In this document: piece by piece, positions 24,137 to 32,163 of the stretch
Layout: each line of letters begins with the position of its first letter
Numbering within the stretch: position 1 is the stretch's first letter
Assembly: GCA_964346175.1 (NCBI GenBank)
Contig: CAYFTG010000011.1
Location: 1 to 46,107 of the forward strand
DNA length: 46,107 nucleotides
Source of the DNA: DTU032 sp964346175
Lineage (GTDB): Bacteria > Bacillota > Clostridia > Saccharofermentanales > DTU023
Reading direction: 5' to 3'
Notes under the pieces: model-generated
The model's database searches: none
What the model was told of the DNA's origin: nothing
What the model saw: the letters and a program-made list of their open reading frames with translations, nothing else
Translations under genes and position numbers: made by a program

Positions 24137-24843
24137 TTCTGCAACGTTTGCGCTCTGAGAAAAAGATCTACCCTCTCTTTTGCATTGTGCAATCGCTGCT
24201 GACTTTTTTCATCGGCTTGGCCTTGGTGCGTCAGACGTGGTTCTGGGCCTACTTGGTCGTTTTGATGCTGATTCATTTTTTCTTTGGCTATGCGTATACG
24301 ATTCTGCGCGTTATTCCAGTGTTCATGTTAGTGGCAGCCAGTGTTGGGCTTGCGAGCTTGGCATACGCCGAGCCGCTTCAGGCTTTGCAGGCGGGCTATC
24401 GTGTCTTGCTGATTGGTGTCTGTGCGATTCCCAGCCTGTCAATGTCGGCGATGGATCTTGTGCGGAGTTTCAATCAGATTAAGGTGCCGCGCTGGTTGAC
24501 GTTGGGCTTTTTGATTGCTTTGCGTTTTACACGCATCATGGGCTCAGAGGTCAGGCGCATTCGCAACGCTATTCGTCTGCGCGGTGCCTCGGCGGCTTGG
24601 TATCGCCCATCTGTTGCTTATCGGGCTTTTATTCTGCCCTTGGTCGTGCGCATCATGAACATTTCCGACCTGCTGGCCGTGTCTTTGGAGACGAGAGGTT
24701 TCAGGATGGATGGCGAGACGACTCAGTATAAGTCTCTGCGCTTGAGGAGGCGTGATTTTGCCTTCGCGCTTAGTATTCTGGTTTTTTGCGGCGCTGCTCT
24801 CTTGCTCGCTTACGGAGGTATGTCATGGCTGCCCCGGTTTTAG
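24133..24843 (+). CDS. ecfT: ECF transporter T component (EcfT-like)
   Basis: The 236-residue protein has five or so membrane segments and two cytoplasmic coupling motifs. RRIRNAIRLRGAS (about 140-152) and LETRGFRMDGETTQY (about 191-205) are the short Ala-Arg-Gly-type helices by which EcfT grips the ATPases. The start is TTG 24133, overlapping the S gene stop. The C-terminal end overlaps the start of the A component by 19 bases. It works as the central scaffold that couples ATP hydrolysis to toppling of the S subunit in the membrane. Confidence 0.88.
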   Translation: MILQRLRSEKKIYPLFCIVQSLLTFFIGLALVRQTWFWAYLVVLMLIHFFFGYAYTILRVIPVFMLVAASVGLASLAYAEPLQALQAGYRVLLIGVCAIPSLSMSAMDLVRSFNQIKVPRWLTLGFLIALRFTRIMGSEVRRIRNAIRLRGASAAWYRPSVAYRAFILPLVVRIMNISDLLAVSLETRGFRMDGETTQYKSLRLRRRDFAFALSILVFCGAALLLAYGGMSWLPRF

Positions 24844-26219
24844 AAGCGAAAAAGCTCAGCGTTAGTTATAAGAGGGCGGGTGAGCCTGTGCTCCGCGAGC
24901 TTGATTTTGAAGCTTACGAAGGTGAGTTTGTTTTGGTGGCCGGTCCCTCCGGCGGCGGCAAATCCACTTTGATTCATAGTCTTAATGGCATCATCCCCCA
25001 TATGTATGAGGCTGAGGTGGAGGGCCAAATCTTGTGCCGCGGCGAAGACATTACGGGCTATTCGGTGATTGAGCGGGCTAGGCTCTTAGGCACGGTAATG
25101 CAAAACCCGGACGAGCAGCTGATCTTCGAAACGGTTGAGGATGAGTTGGCTTTCCCTTTGGAAAATATGGCGGTGCCGCAGGAGGAGATGCAGCAAAGGA
25201 TTGATCGGGTTTTGGAAATGATTGCTTTGCCTGCGACTGTCTCGCCTGATGTTTTGTCCGGTGGCGAAAAGCAAAAGCTCGTTGCCGGCTGCACGCTGAT
25301 TATGGGGCAGCGGATTTTGCTCTTTGATGAGGTGCTGGCGAATTTGGACAAGGAAGCGGCGCACGACCTGCTGCAAAGGCTGAGCTATCTCTGTCAGAGC
25401 GAGGGCTATACGGTGGTTTTCATCGAACATCGGCTGGATTGGGTGCTGCCTTATGCCGATCGTATCTACTGGGTTAATTTGGATGAGGTGCGGGTTTTTC
25501 ATGATGCGGCGGTCTTCCGGCCTTATTGGCAGCAGCAGCTACGGTCTGCTCTGGCTTTTGATTGGCCCGCTGCGGCTGTGCCTGAGGATGCTGATGTCCT
25601 GCTGGAGGCGGTGGACCTGACTTACTCGGTGCCGGGTAAGGAAGTTTTGGCTAAGACTAATTTTTGCTTGCGGCGGGGTGAGCGCTGGGTTTTGACTGGG
25701 GCGAACGGGAGTGGTAAGACTAGCTTTCTCAATCTCTTGGCCGGTTTGACGAAGCCGACGGCGGGTAAGGTGAGACAAATTTATGGGCGGAGAGAGCGCT
25801 ATAAGAAGATCGGCGTCATTATGCAGGATCCGAATTATCAGCTTTTTATGTCGACGGTCAGGGAGGAAATTGCGTTTCAGGCAGTATCTGAAGAGCGGGT
25901 GGATGAGCTGATTGAGGCGCTGGGCTTGCAGGGTTTGGAGGAGCGTCATCCTCAGAGTTTGAGTGAAGGGCAAAAGAGGAAGGTCGGGGTGGCGGCTATT
26001 TTGGCGATGGATCCGGAAGTTTTGTTGTTTGACGAGCCTACGGTGGGTTTGGATTACGACAGCCTGGGACAGCTCTTGCGTGAACTGAAGCGGATGGATG
26101 AGCGGAGGCGGCTGACGATGCTGACGATTACGCACGACGAACGCGCGGCTTCCTTCCTTGGTGATCGTGTGATCCGGATTGAACAGGGACAGCTGGATGT
26201 GGATATGCGATTTGGTTGA
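24825..26219 (+). CDS. ecfA: ECF transporter A component, two fused ABC ATPases
   Basis: The 464-residue protein is two ABC ATPase domains in one chain, equivalent to EcfA1-EcfA2. Domain 1: Walker A GPSGGGKST (about 40-48), signature LSGGEKQKL, Walker B ILLFDEVLANLD. Domain 2: Walker A GANGSGKTS (about 292-300), signature LSEGQKRKV, Walker B VLLFDEPTVGLD, and ITHDE for the H-loop His. All catalytic elements look intact in both halves. ATG 24825 is chosen since GGAGG lies seven bases upstream and MAAPVLEAKKLSVSY is the natural start; upstream sequence belongs to ecfT in another frame. The TGA stop lies in a tandem GATTTGGTT just before a palindromic repeat. Confidence 0.93.
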   Translation: MAAPVLEAKKLSVSYKRAGEPVLRELDFEAYEGEFVLVAGPSGGGKSTLIHSLNGIIPHMYEAEVEGQILCRGEDITGYSVIERARLLGTVMQNPDEQLIFETVEDELAFPLENMAVPQEEMQQRIDRVLEMIALPATVSPDVLSGGEKQKLVAGCTLIMGQRILLFDEVLANLDKEAAHDLLQRLSYLCQSEGYTVVFIEHRLDWVLPYADRIYWVNLDEVRVFHDAAVFRPYWQQQLRSALAFDWPAAAVPEDADVLLEAVDLTYSVPGKEVLAKTNFCLRRGERWVLTGANGSGKTSFLNLLAGLTKPTAGKVRQIYGRRERYKKIGVIMQDPNYQLFMSTVREEIAFQAVSEERVDELIEALGLQGLEERHPQSLSEGQKRKVGVAAILAMDPEVLLFDEPTVGLDYDSLGQLLRELKRMDERRRLTMLTITHDERAASFLGDRVIRIEQGQLDVDMRFG

Positions 26220-26222
26220 TTT

Positions 26223-26336
26223 GGTTGATTTCCGTGCCAGGCACAAAAATCAACTTGTTCCCGCGACCCCGATGGCTAGGCCGATTCCCGTTCTTTTCAA
26301 CTTTCGTGCCTGGCACGATAATTAACTTCCTTGACG
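26223..26336. repeat. GTGCCAGGCAC-family repeat pair (cores 26234-26244, 26306-26316)
   Basis: Two exact cores 72 bases apart with opposite central bases, so in inverted orientation. The first has a GGTTGATTTCC left arm and AAAAATCAACTT right arm; the second TTCAACTTTC and GATAATTAACTTCC. It occupies the space between the ECF operon and the sigma factor gene. TTGACA follows at 26341, but no good -10 is found for it. Confidence 0.93.
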
Positions 26337-26398
26337 AATATTGACAGCTCATTCTTGTCTTAAATAGTGAGGGGTAGCTGCCCTCGAAGGAGACACGC

Positions 26399-26956
26399 GT
26401 GGAAGACTCAAAAATTGTCGAACTGTTTCTGACTCGAGACGAAACAGCGATCAGCGAAAGTAAAGCGAAGTATGAGCGCTTATTGCACAGCATCGCCTAC
26501 GGCATACTGGCAAACCATGAGGATTGCGAAGAATGCGTCAGCGACACCTTTTACAAGGCTTGGACCAACATTCCACCTGAAAGGCCCGAGTATTTGTCAG
26601 CCTACCTAGGTCGCATCGTACGCAATCTTTCAATCAATCTCTGGAATGCAAATCACGCTCAAAAACGCTACCACCCTGCCGACGTTCTTTTGGATGAAAT
26701 AGGCGACATCCTTCCCGCCGGCAACTCCGTTGAAGAGGAAATCGACGCCCGCGAGCTTGCCCGCCACATTAGCGATTGGCTGCGAGCACTGGAAAGAGAA
26801 GATCGCCTCCTCTTTCTAAGACGTTACTGGTATGGTCAAGCTTTAAAAGAGCTTGCTCGCGAACAGAACACTACTGCCAACAAGCTAGCCGGACACATGT
26901 ACCGTCTACGCCAAAACCTGAAAGACTCCCTTGAGCAGAAAGGCATTTCACTATGA
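26399..26956 (+). CDS. Sigma-70 family RNA polymerase sigma factor (ECF type)
   Basis: The 185-residue protein has sigma regions 2 and 4 only. Region 2 covers YERLLHSIAYGILANHEDCEECVSDTFYKAW and RPEYLSAYLGRIVRNLSIN (residues about 24-84). Region 4 covers LEREDRLLFLRRYWYGQALKEL and NTTANKLAGHMYRLRQNLKD (about 135-178). This exact type is widespread in Bacillota next to a gene for a membrane protein with a short cytoplasmic head. The start is GTG 26399 with AAGGAG upstream. The stop overlaps the anti-sigma/serpin gene by four bases (ATGA), so the two are made together. Its target genes cannot be read from the sequence, but autoregulation of this cluster is likely. Confidence 0.9.
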   Translation: MEDSKIVELFLTRDETAISESKAKYERLLHSIAYGILANHEDCEECVSDTFYKAWTNIPPERPEYLSAYLGRIVRNLSINLWNANHAQKRYHPADVLLDEIGDILPAGNSVEEEIDARELARHISDWLRALEREDRLLFLRRYWYGQALKELAREQNTTANKLAGHMYRLRQNLKDSLEQKGISL

Positions 26957-28467
26957 ACGATGAAGACAAGAGAAGGACAATCTTCGATGCCATCAGCGAG
27001 ATTGATGACGATTTGATTGAAGCGGCCCGCCCTAAGAAAGCAGAAGCTAAGCCTCTCTATCCCAAGAAAATGCTGGCAGCATTAGCTGCGGTTTTGATCG
27101 TAGCTTTCGCACTAAGCCAGCTCTCAAATTTCACCGGACTCCTGCCACGCAACGCGCCACAATCAACGAAAACAACTGAGGATCCGCCCGCAGACCCAGC
27201 CGCCCCCGCCGCCAACCTGAAAAATTACGCTCCTCTATTGGAAGTATTCTACCCTGAGGCCTACGCACTTGATGACTTTGACGCCAGTAGAGACATTCGC
27301 GAGCAAAATCCGTTGTCCGAGGACTTTCTTAACGCAGTCAGTGATTTCAGCTTCCAAACAGCTTCAAGCATCCTTGCGGAAAGCGCAGCCGGCGAAAACA
27401 TCAACTACTCCCCACTTTCCCTCTACTACGCCTTAGCCGTCGCAACCTCCGGAGCAGGCGGCGAAACTGGAGACGAACTGCTCGAGCTTTTGGGCATGCC
27501 TGATACCGCCACTTTAAATGAGGAGAGTGGCAATCTGTACCGCCGCTTGTTTTTTGATAACGAGTTCGGGAAACTTCTGATTGCCAATTCCCTGTGGCTG
27601 GATGACGACATGAACGGCGAGAAGATCACTTATAAAGATGAATTCGTAGAAACTGCAGCTAGCAACTATTACGCCAGTTCGCACAACGTTGATTTCGCAG
27701 ACCCTACGACTGCTGAGGCGATGGCAGAGTGGATCGCTGAAAAAACAGAAGGAACGATCGCGGCGGAATTTGAAATAGATCCGGAGCAGATTTTTTCCAT
27801 AATCAACACTATATATTTCCGCGATCAGTGGATAGACCGTTTTGACAGTGATAAAACTGCGCCGGATGTTTTCCATCTGGCTGACGGGGGAAAGGTCGAG
27901 ACTGACTTCATGCATTCGAGCTATTTCAGCGCCAGCTTTGCTCGAGGAGAGGGTTTTACGCGGTCGAGTCTTAGCTTGAAGAATGAGAGTCGTATGGTTT
28001 TTATTTTGCCGGACGAGGGCGTCTCGGTGCATGACTTGCTCGCATCTCCGAAAAAGCTGGAGGCCGCCTTCACCGGCGGGCGCAATTCTTGGGGTGAGGT
28101 GGTTTGGCAAATCCCGAAGTTTAGCTACTCCACGAAACTTGATTTGAATGAAACTCTACAGGGACTGGGTGTCGAAAGTGCATTTACTCGGGAGGCTGAT
28201 TTCACTGGTATCACGGAGCATCAAGCTTTCATCAACGAGGTCAGTCAAGAAACACACATTGAGATCAACGAAGAAGGTGTTGTGGCCTCGGCCTTTACGC
28301 ATATAGCTTATGCAGGAGATGGCATGCCGGAAGATCGTGCCGAGATGATTCTCGACCGACCTTTCATCTTCGGGATTACAAAACCCGTTGCCTTCGCTAC
28401 CGCAGATGGCTACGAAGGAGTAGATACTCTACTTTTCGTCGGTATCTGCGAAAACCCGACAAGTTGA
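26953..28467 (+). CDS. Membrane anti-sigma-like protein with an extracellular serpin domain
   Basis: The 504-residue protein has three parts. Residues 1-38 are a charged cytoplasmic head (TIFDAISEIDDDLIEAA), a pattern common in proteins encoded right after such sigma factors. Residues 40-57 are one membrane helix. After a Pro/Ala-rich linker (about 65-90) comes a complete serpin (about 95-504) with NYSPLSLYYALAVATSGAGG, NTIYFRDQWIDRF and DRPFIFGI. The hinge EEGVVASAFT (440-449) has small residues at P12-P9 and Thr at P8, as in inhibitory serpins; the exposed loop HIAYAGDGMPEDRAE follows. Overlap with the sigma gene implies it controls that sigma factor. The last codon and TGA stop lie in a palindromic repeat. 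Function as a protease sensor is inferred. Confidence 0.82.
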   Translation: MNDEDKRRTIFDAISEIDDDLIEAARPKKAEAKPLYPKKMLAALAAVLIVAFALSQLSNFTGLLPRNAPQSTKTTEDPPADPAAPAANLKNYAPLLEVFYPEAYALDDFDASRDIREQNPLSEDFLNAVSDFSFQTASSILAESAAGENINYSPLSLYYALAVATSGAGGETGDELLELLGMPDTATLNEESGNLYRRLFFDNEFGKLLIANSLWLDDDMNGEKITYKDEFVETAASNYYASSHNVDFADPTTAEAMAEWIAEKTEGTIAAEFEIDPEQIFSIINTIYFRDQWIDRFDSDKTAPDVFHLADGGKVETDFMHSSYFSASFARGEGFTRSSLSLKNESRMVFILPDEGVSVHDLLASPKKLEAAFTGGRNSWGEVVWQIPKFSYSTKLDLNETLQGLGVESAFTREADFTGITEHQAFINEVSQETHIEINEEGVVASAFTHIAYAGDGMPEDRAEMILDRPFIFGITKPVAFATADGYEGVDTLLFVGICENPTS

Positions 28468-28543
28468 TTATCGTGCCAGGCACAGAAATCAACTTAGCTG
28501 CTACAGAATTCAACTTTTGTGCCAGGCACGAAACATGACTTAC
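28461..28543. repeat. GTGCCAGGCAC-family repeat pair (cores 28473-28483, 28519-28529)
   Basis: Two exact cores 46 bases apart, separated by AGAAATCAACTTAGCTGCTA. The same spacing and a similar spacer (AACTTAGCTGCCA) recur at 31018/31064. The left arm supplies the stop of the anti-sigma/serpin gene. Confidence 0.94.
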
Positions 28544-28558
28544 GCAAGGAGGACTGTT

Positions 28559-29938
28559 ATGAAAATGTTTATATCCGCCAATTGGTATAAGTTATTAAGT
28601 CTGATATTGGTCTGTTCTCTTCTTCTCGGGGCAACAGTTAGCTGTAGCACCGACAGCAAGAACGACAAAAGCTCCAGCAAAGGGCACGCCCTCTTGGATG
28701 TCATCTATCCTGAAGCCTATGCCTTTGATGATATCGACAAGGAAGTGGAAAATCGAGAAAGGCACCCTGTTCAGCCCGATTTCCTTATAGCTCTTGACCA
28801 CTTTTCCTACCGCAGCACTGCCGCATTGCTTCAGGCTCAGGACGAGGAGCACAAAAACTTCAACTACTCTCCCCTATCTCTATATTTCGCCCTAGCCCTC
28901 GCAAGCACTGGCGCAGGAGAGAATTCTAAGACCCGAGCGGAACTCTTCGATGTACTGGGCGTCACTGAGGCTTTCGAAGCCAGCTCTCAAGCAGAAGACT
29001 CTGCGGCTTTGCTCAGCACGGAAATGCACAATCTCTACCAGCAAATTTATCGCAAGAACGAAATCGCCCAGATTAAGATCGCCAACTCCCTCTGGCTAGA
29101 TGACGAAGTCGCGGGCCAGGAAGTCCTCTACAACGAAGAATTCGTACAAAACGCTGCTCAAAACTTCTATGCCAGCGTCCATAACGTGGATTTCGCAGAT
29201 GAAGAAAACACTGCCGCTGCCATGGCGTCTTGGGTTTCGGAGCAAACCAACGGCAAGATCGAGCCGACATTAGAATTCGACCCTCTGCAGGTGCTGTCAA
29301 TCCTCAATACAGTGTACTTTTACGACCAGTGGGTTGACCGTTTTGATGAAAGCGCTACCTTCAAAGACAGTTTTTACTTATCTGACGGTTCGGAACTGGA
29401 GCTGGATTTCATGCGTCAAAACCTGTCTTCCGCTGCCTTCACGAGAGGCGAAAACTATACCCGTTCCTATCTCTCACTGAAAAATAACGGTCAGATGATT
29501 TTTGTTCTTCCGGATGAAGGGATTGCGCCCTCTGAGCTAATCGATTCTGCAGAAAACATCGAGAAGGTTCTCACTGAAGGAACAGATTTCCATGGTGAAG
29601 TGATATGGAAGGTGCCGAAGTTCAGCTTTGATACAAAAATAGAAATGAAAGAGACGCTGCAGGCGTTGGGTGTGGCTTCGGCCTTTTCGGGAGAAGCAGA
29701 TTTCACCGAGATCAGTGAGCAGACTGAGCTCTTCATTAACGATATCCAACAGGAAACTCACATTGCGGTCGATGAGAATGGTGTCGAGGCTGCAGCCTTT
29801 ACTCAGGTCAATTTTGCTACAACAGCACTGCCCTTAGAACGTGCCGAAATGACCCTAGATCGGCCTTTCATCTTCGCCATCACTGCCGCTAACGGTAGCC
29901 TCCTCTTCATCGGCATCTGCGAAAACCCTACGGACTAA
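28559..29938 (+). CDS. Serpin lipoprotein
   Basis: The 459-residue protein has a signal sequence and lipobox ATVSC (Cys near residue 29), then a short Ser/Lys linker and a full serpin domain. The serpin is clearly related to the upstream one (VIYPEAYAFDDIDKEVENRE against VFYPEAYALDDFDASRDIRE). The hinge is ENGVEAAAFT (406-415), closer to the inhibitory consensus than the first, and the exposed loop is QVNFATTALPLERAE, different from the first. DRPFIFAI and FIGICENPTD end the domain. AAGGAGG upstream of ATG 28559 is strong. It probably inhibits proteases at the outer face of the membrane, and may be under control of the neighbouring sigma factor. Confidence 0.88.
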   Translation: MKMFISANWYKLLSLILVCSLLLGATVSCSTDSKNDKSSSKGHALLDVIYPEAYAFDDIDKEVENRERHPVQPDFLIALDHFSYRSTAALLQAQDEEHKNFNYSPLSLYFALALASTGAGENSKTRAELFDVLGVTEAFEASSQAEDSAALLSTEMHNLYQQIYRKNEIAQIKIANSLWLDDEVAGQEVLYNEEFVQNAAQNFYASVHNVDFADEENTAAAMASWVSEQTNGKIEPTLEFDPLQVLSILNTVYFYDQWVDRFDESATFKDSFYLSDGSELELDFMRQNLSSAAFTRGENYTRSYLSLKNNGQMIFVLPDEGIAPSELIDSAENIEKVLTEGTDFHGEVIWKVPKFSFDTKIEMKETLQALGVASAFSGEADFTEISEQTELFINDIQQETHIAVDENGVEAAAFTQVNFATTALPLERAEMTLDRPFIFAITAANGSLLFIGICENPTD

Positions 29939-29939
29939 G

Positions 29940-30013
29940 TTCAGAATCGTGCCTGGCACAGAACTTGACTTCCTACAAGTTGATTTTCGTGCCAGGCACA
30001 GAACTGAACTTAG
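29940..30013. repeat. GTGCCAGGCAC-family repeat pair (cores 29949-29959, 29989-29999)
   Basis: Two exact cores 40 bases apart with opposite central bases (inverted). They start one base after the serpin lipoprotein stop codon. The right copy ends GAACTTAGCTGCCA. Confidence 0.94.
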
Positions 30014-30025
30014 CTGCCAAAAAGA

Positions 30026-30053
30026 TTGCGCCATTGTCACTTAGTGCTATACT
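30026..30053 (+). promoter_or_regulatory. Promoter of the first DMT transporter gene
   Basis: TTGCGC (30026-30031), a 16-base spacer and TATACT (30048-30053) with an extended TGC in front. It lies just to the right of the repeat pair and 36 bases before ATG 30089. Confidence 0.6.
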
Positions 30054-30088
30054 CTGACGGAAGTATGAGATAGAGGTGTCGATAAGGA

Positions 30089-31000
30089 ATGTATAATTTT
30101 TTGGCCCTGATCAGCGGCGCCATCATTGGTTTGATGATCCTCTTAAATGGTGAGCTGGCACAAGTGTACGGCATGTACAATGCCACACTCATCTTCCATG
30201 TGGTAGCAGTTTTCTTCACTTTTTTCGTCTGCAAGGTCGGCAAAAAGAAAATTCTCCCCAACGTAAAACTTCCACTCTGGTTTTATCTCGGCGGAATTTT
30301 AATGGTCTTCCCTACCCTCTTCGAAAATTTTGCTTTCGGCAAAATTAGCATGACCAGCATCATGGCACTAAGTCTTTTTGGGCAAACGATTGCCGCCTTT
30401 CTCTTCGATCGCTTCGGTTGGTTGGGAATGGAAAAACATCCTTTCAGAAAAACATCCCTCATCGGAGTTGTCTTCTCACTAACAGGAATCGGCATAATGC
30501 TAAGCGATCTGCACGGTGAAGACAATATTGCCATACTGGCCATTGCGCTGGTCTTTGCCTCCGGGGCGGCGATCGTAGTTTATCGTACTATGAACGCCAG
30601 ACTCTCTGAGCATATTGGTAGCATGCCCACTTCTTTTATCAGTCATCTGATCGGCATTCCTTTTATTCTCTTGCTGGCAGTGATTATGCCGGGCACTAGC
30701 ATAGCAGGCCTTCTGAGCAGACCCTCACCTAATTTTTGGATATATTTGGGTGGCGTCGGAGGAGCAATTGCGATCTTTCTGCTCAATGTAACTGTGCCAA
30801 AAGTATCTGCCTTCCGCTTAACTTTGCTCAACTTCGTCGGGAAAGTTTTCGTCGGCATCCTTCTTGATCTAATTCTGGAAAACAGCTTCTCTGCCATCAC
30901 CTTTTATGGCGGACTAATTATCGCAGCAGGCATCTTCCTCAACATAGTCATCGAGCACTACCAAAACCGCCAGCTAGTAGCAAGCGAAAGGTCGAAATGA
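30089..31000 (+). CDS. DMT family transporter, YdcZ-type (copy 1 of 3)
   Basis: The 303-residue protein has ten or so membrane segments in two halves that each resemble a YdcZ/DUF606 unit of the drug/metabolite transporter superfamily. The start MYNFLALISGAIIGLMILLNG with VYGMYNATLIFH, then KLPLWFYLGGI and FAFGKISMTSIMALSLFGQT are shared with two paralogues downstream (31121 and 33081). The second half holds VTVPKVSAFRLTLLNFVGKVFVGILLD. The substrate of this family is unknown. AGAGG lies about ten bases before ATG 30089. A sigma-A-like promoter precedes it. It is bordered by repeat pairs on both sides. Confidence 0.83.
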   Translation: MYNFLALISGAIIGLMILLNGELAQVYGMYNATLIFHVVAVFFTFFVCKVGKKKILPNVKLPLWFYLGGILMVFPTLFENFAFGKISMTSIMALSLFGQTIAAFLFDRFGWLGMEKHPFRKTSLIGVVFSLTGIGIMLSDLHGEDNIAILAIALVFASGAAIVVYRTMNARLSEHIGSMPTSFISHLIGIPFILLLAVIMPGTSIAGLLSRPSPNFWIYLGGVGGAIAIFLLNVTVPKVSAFRLTLLNFVGKVFVGILLDLILENSFSAITFYGGLIIAAGIFLNIVIEHYQNRQLVASERSK

Positions 31001-31007
31001 CAAAGTA

Positions 31008-31087
31008 GTCACATTTCGTGCCTGGCACAGAATATGACTTAGCTGCCACGGATTTCAACTTTCGTGCCTGGCACAGAATGTGAATTC
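31008..31087. repeat. GTGCCAGGCAC-family repeat pair (cores 31018-31028, 31064-31074)
   Basis: Two exact cores 46 bases apart in the same orientation, separated by AGAATATGACTTAGCTGCCA. It matches the layout at 28473/28519 closely, so the doublet itself seems to be a mobile or copied unit. Confidence 0.94.
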
Positions 31088-31091
31088 TCGG

Positions 31092-31100
31092 TGCTATAAT
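31092..31100 (+). promoter_or_regulatory. Extended -10 promoter of the second DMT transporter gene
   Basis: TGCTATAAT: a perfect -10 with an extended TGn, 21 bases before ATG 31121. No clear -35; the spacer lies inside the repeat arm. The first DMT gene has the similar TGCTATACT after its own repeat. Confidence 0.55.
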
Positions 31101-31120
31101 GACGGCCAGAGGGAGTGTAC

Positions 31121-32023
31121 ATGTATAACTTATTTGCTTTGCTCAGCGGTTTCATTATTGCCATCGTAGTCACTTTTAACGGACAATTGACTGCCGTATA
31201 TGGCAATTATAATGCCACCTTTATCCTTCACTTAATAGCAGTCATCTTCTCTTTCCTGATTCTCAAGCTCAGCAAAAAGAAGCTTTTCCCCAGCGAAAAG
31301 TTGCCCTTATGGTTTTATCTCGGTGGAGCCGTCGGCCTCTTCAATGCGTTCTTCCAAAATTTCGCCTTCGGAAAAATAAGCTTAACCAGCATCTTGGCTC
31401 TAGCTCTTTTCGGCCAAATGGTCGCATCACTATTTATAGACAGTTTCGGTTCCTTCGGCATGGAAAGGCACCCCTTCAAGAAATCTTCAATCCTAGGCTT
31501 TATCTTTTCCTTGCTCGGGGTGTTCGTGATGTTGGATCTGTCCAGTGGCTTTAATGCTGTGGTCGTCCTAGCGATAGTGCTAGCTTTTGCCTCCGGTATC
31601 ACGACAGTAATATCAAGGTCTATTAATGGACGTTTGGCGAAACATACAGGCAGTATGAGCGGATCATTTATCAATCATTTGGTCGGACTTCCGCTGGCAC
31701 TACTGGTAGCGTTGCTCATGCCGGGTAACGATATCTCTCTTGTCTTGCAGCGGCCATCACCTCAATGGTGGATCTATCTGGGCGGCATAGCCGGCGTGTT
31801 CTTAGTCTTTGTTCTCAACGTGACTGTAATGAAGCTATCGTCGTTACGCCTGTCCTTGTTATCTTTTGTTGGGCAAGTCTTCCTGAGCGTGCTGCTCGAC
31901 CTGCTCTTGGAAAGCACGTTTTCGAAGATAACCCTTTACGGCGGTCTTATTGTCGCCGCAGGCGTCGGTCTAAACATGATGATCGAATATTTGCAGGAAT
32001 CGCGCCAGAAAGAAGGAAAATAG
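31121..32023 (+). CDS. DMT family transporter, YdcZ-type (copy 2 of 3)
   Basis: The 300-residue membrane protein is a paralogue of the genes at 30089 and 33081: MYNLFALLSGFIIAIVVTFNG, VYGNYNATFILH, KLPLWFYLGGAVG, NFAFGKISLTSILALALFGQ. It has two DUF606-like halves and about ten segments. ATG 31121 is chosen since GAGGGAG lies six bases upstream; two more codons upstream are in frame from GTG 31115 but overlap that site. The RAYT gene follows after 140 bases. The substrate is unknown; triplication suggests the transported compound matters to this organism or that the copies differ in specificity. Confidence 0.83.
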   Translation: MYNLFALLSGFIIAIVVTFNGQLTAVYGNYNATFILHLIAVIFSFLILKLSKKKLFPSEKLPLWFYLGGAVGLFNAFFQNFAFGKISLTSILALALFGQMVASLFIDSFGSFGMERHPFKKSSILGFIFSLLGVFVMLDLSSGFNAVVVLAIVLAFASGITTVISRSINGRLAKHTGSMSGSFINHLVGLPLALLVALLMPGNDISLVLQRPSPQWWIYLGGIAGVFLVFVLNVTVMKLSSLRLSLLSFVGQVFLSVLLDLLLESTFSKITLYGGLIVAAGVGLNMMIEYLQESRQKEGK

Positions 32024-32029
32024 TGTGCC

Positions 32030-32068
32030 TAAAATAGCGTGCCTGGCACAAATTGTGAATCAGTTGAC
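32030..32068. repeat. GTGCCAGGCAC-family repeat (core 32039-32049), left flank of RAYT
   Basis: Exact core with the tail AAATTGTGAATCAGTTGACT. Central base T on the plus strand, opposite to the copy on the other side of the transposase gene (33010), so the two face each other. Confidence 0.93.
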
Positions 32069-32163
32069 TGCTATTGACTAAAACATCCCCACTCACCCAC
32101 CTTCTCCCCGTGACAAAATAAAAATCAGCAGAAGACAGAAGTGTACTGCGATGGAGGTTTGTT

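Noticed and set aside
17472..26346. TTGACA in repeat tails as a general outward promoter
   Set aside because: At 17497 it lies too close to the start codon, at 20917 and 36059 no gene follows in that direction, and at 26341 no matching -10 was found. Promoter activity is not supported as a shared trait.
28517..28558. Upstream extension of the serpin lipoprotein into the repeat
   Set aside because: The added codons are repeat sequence; AAGGAGG and the signal peptide begin at ATG 28559.
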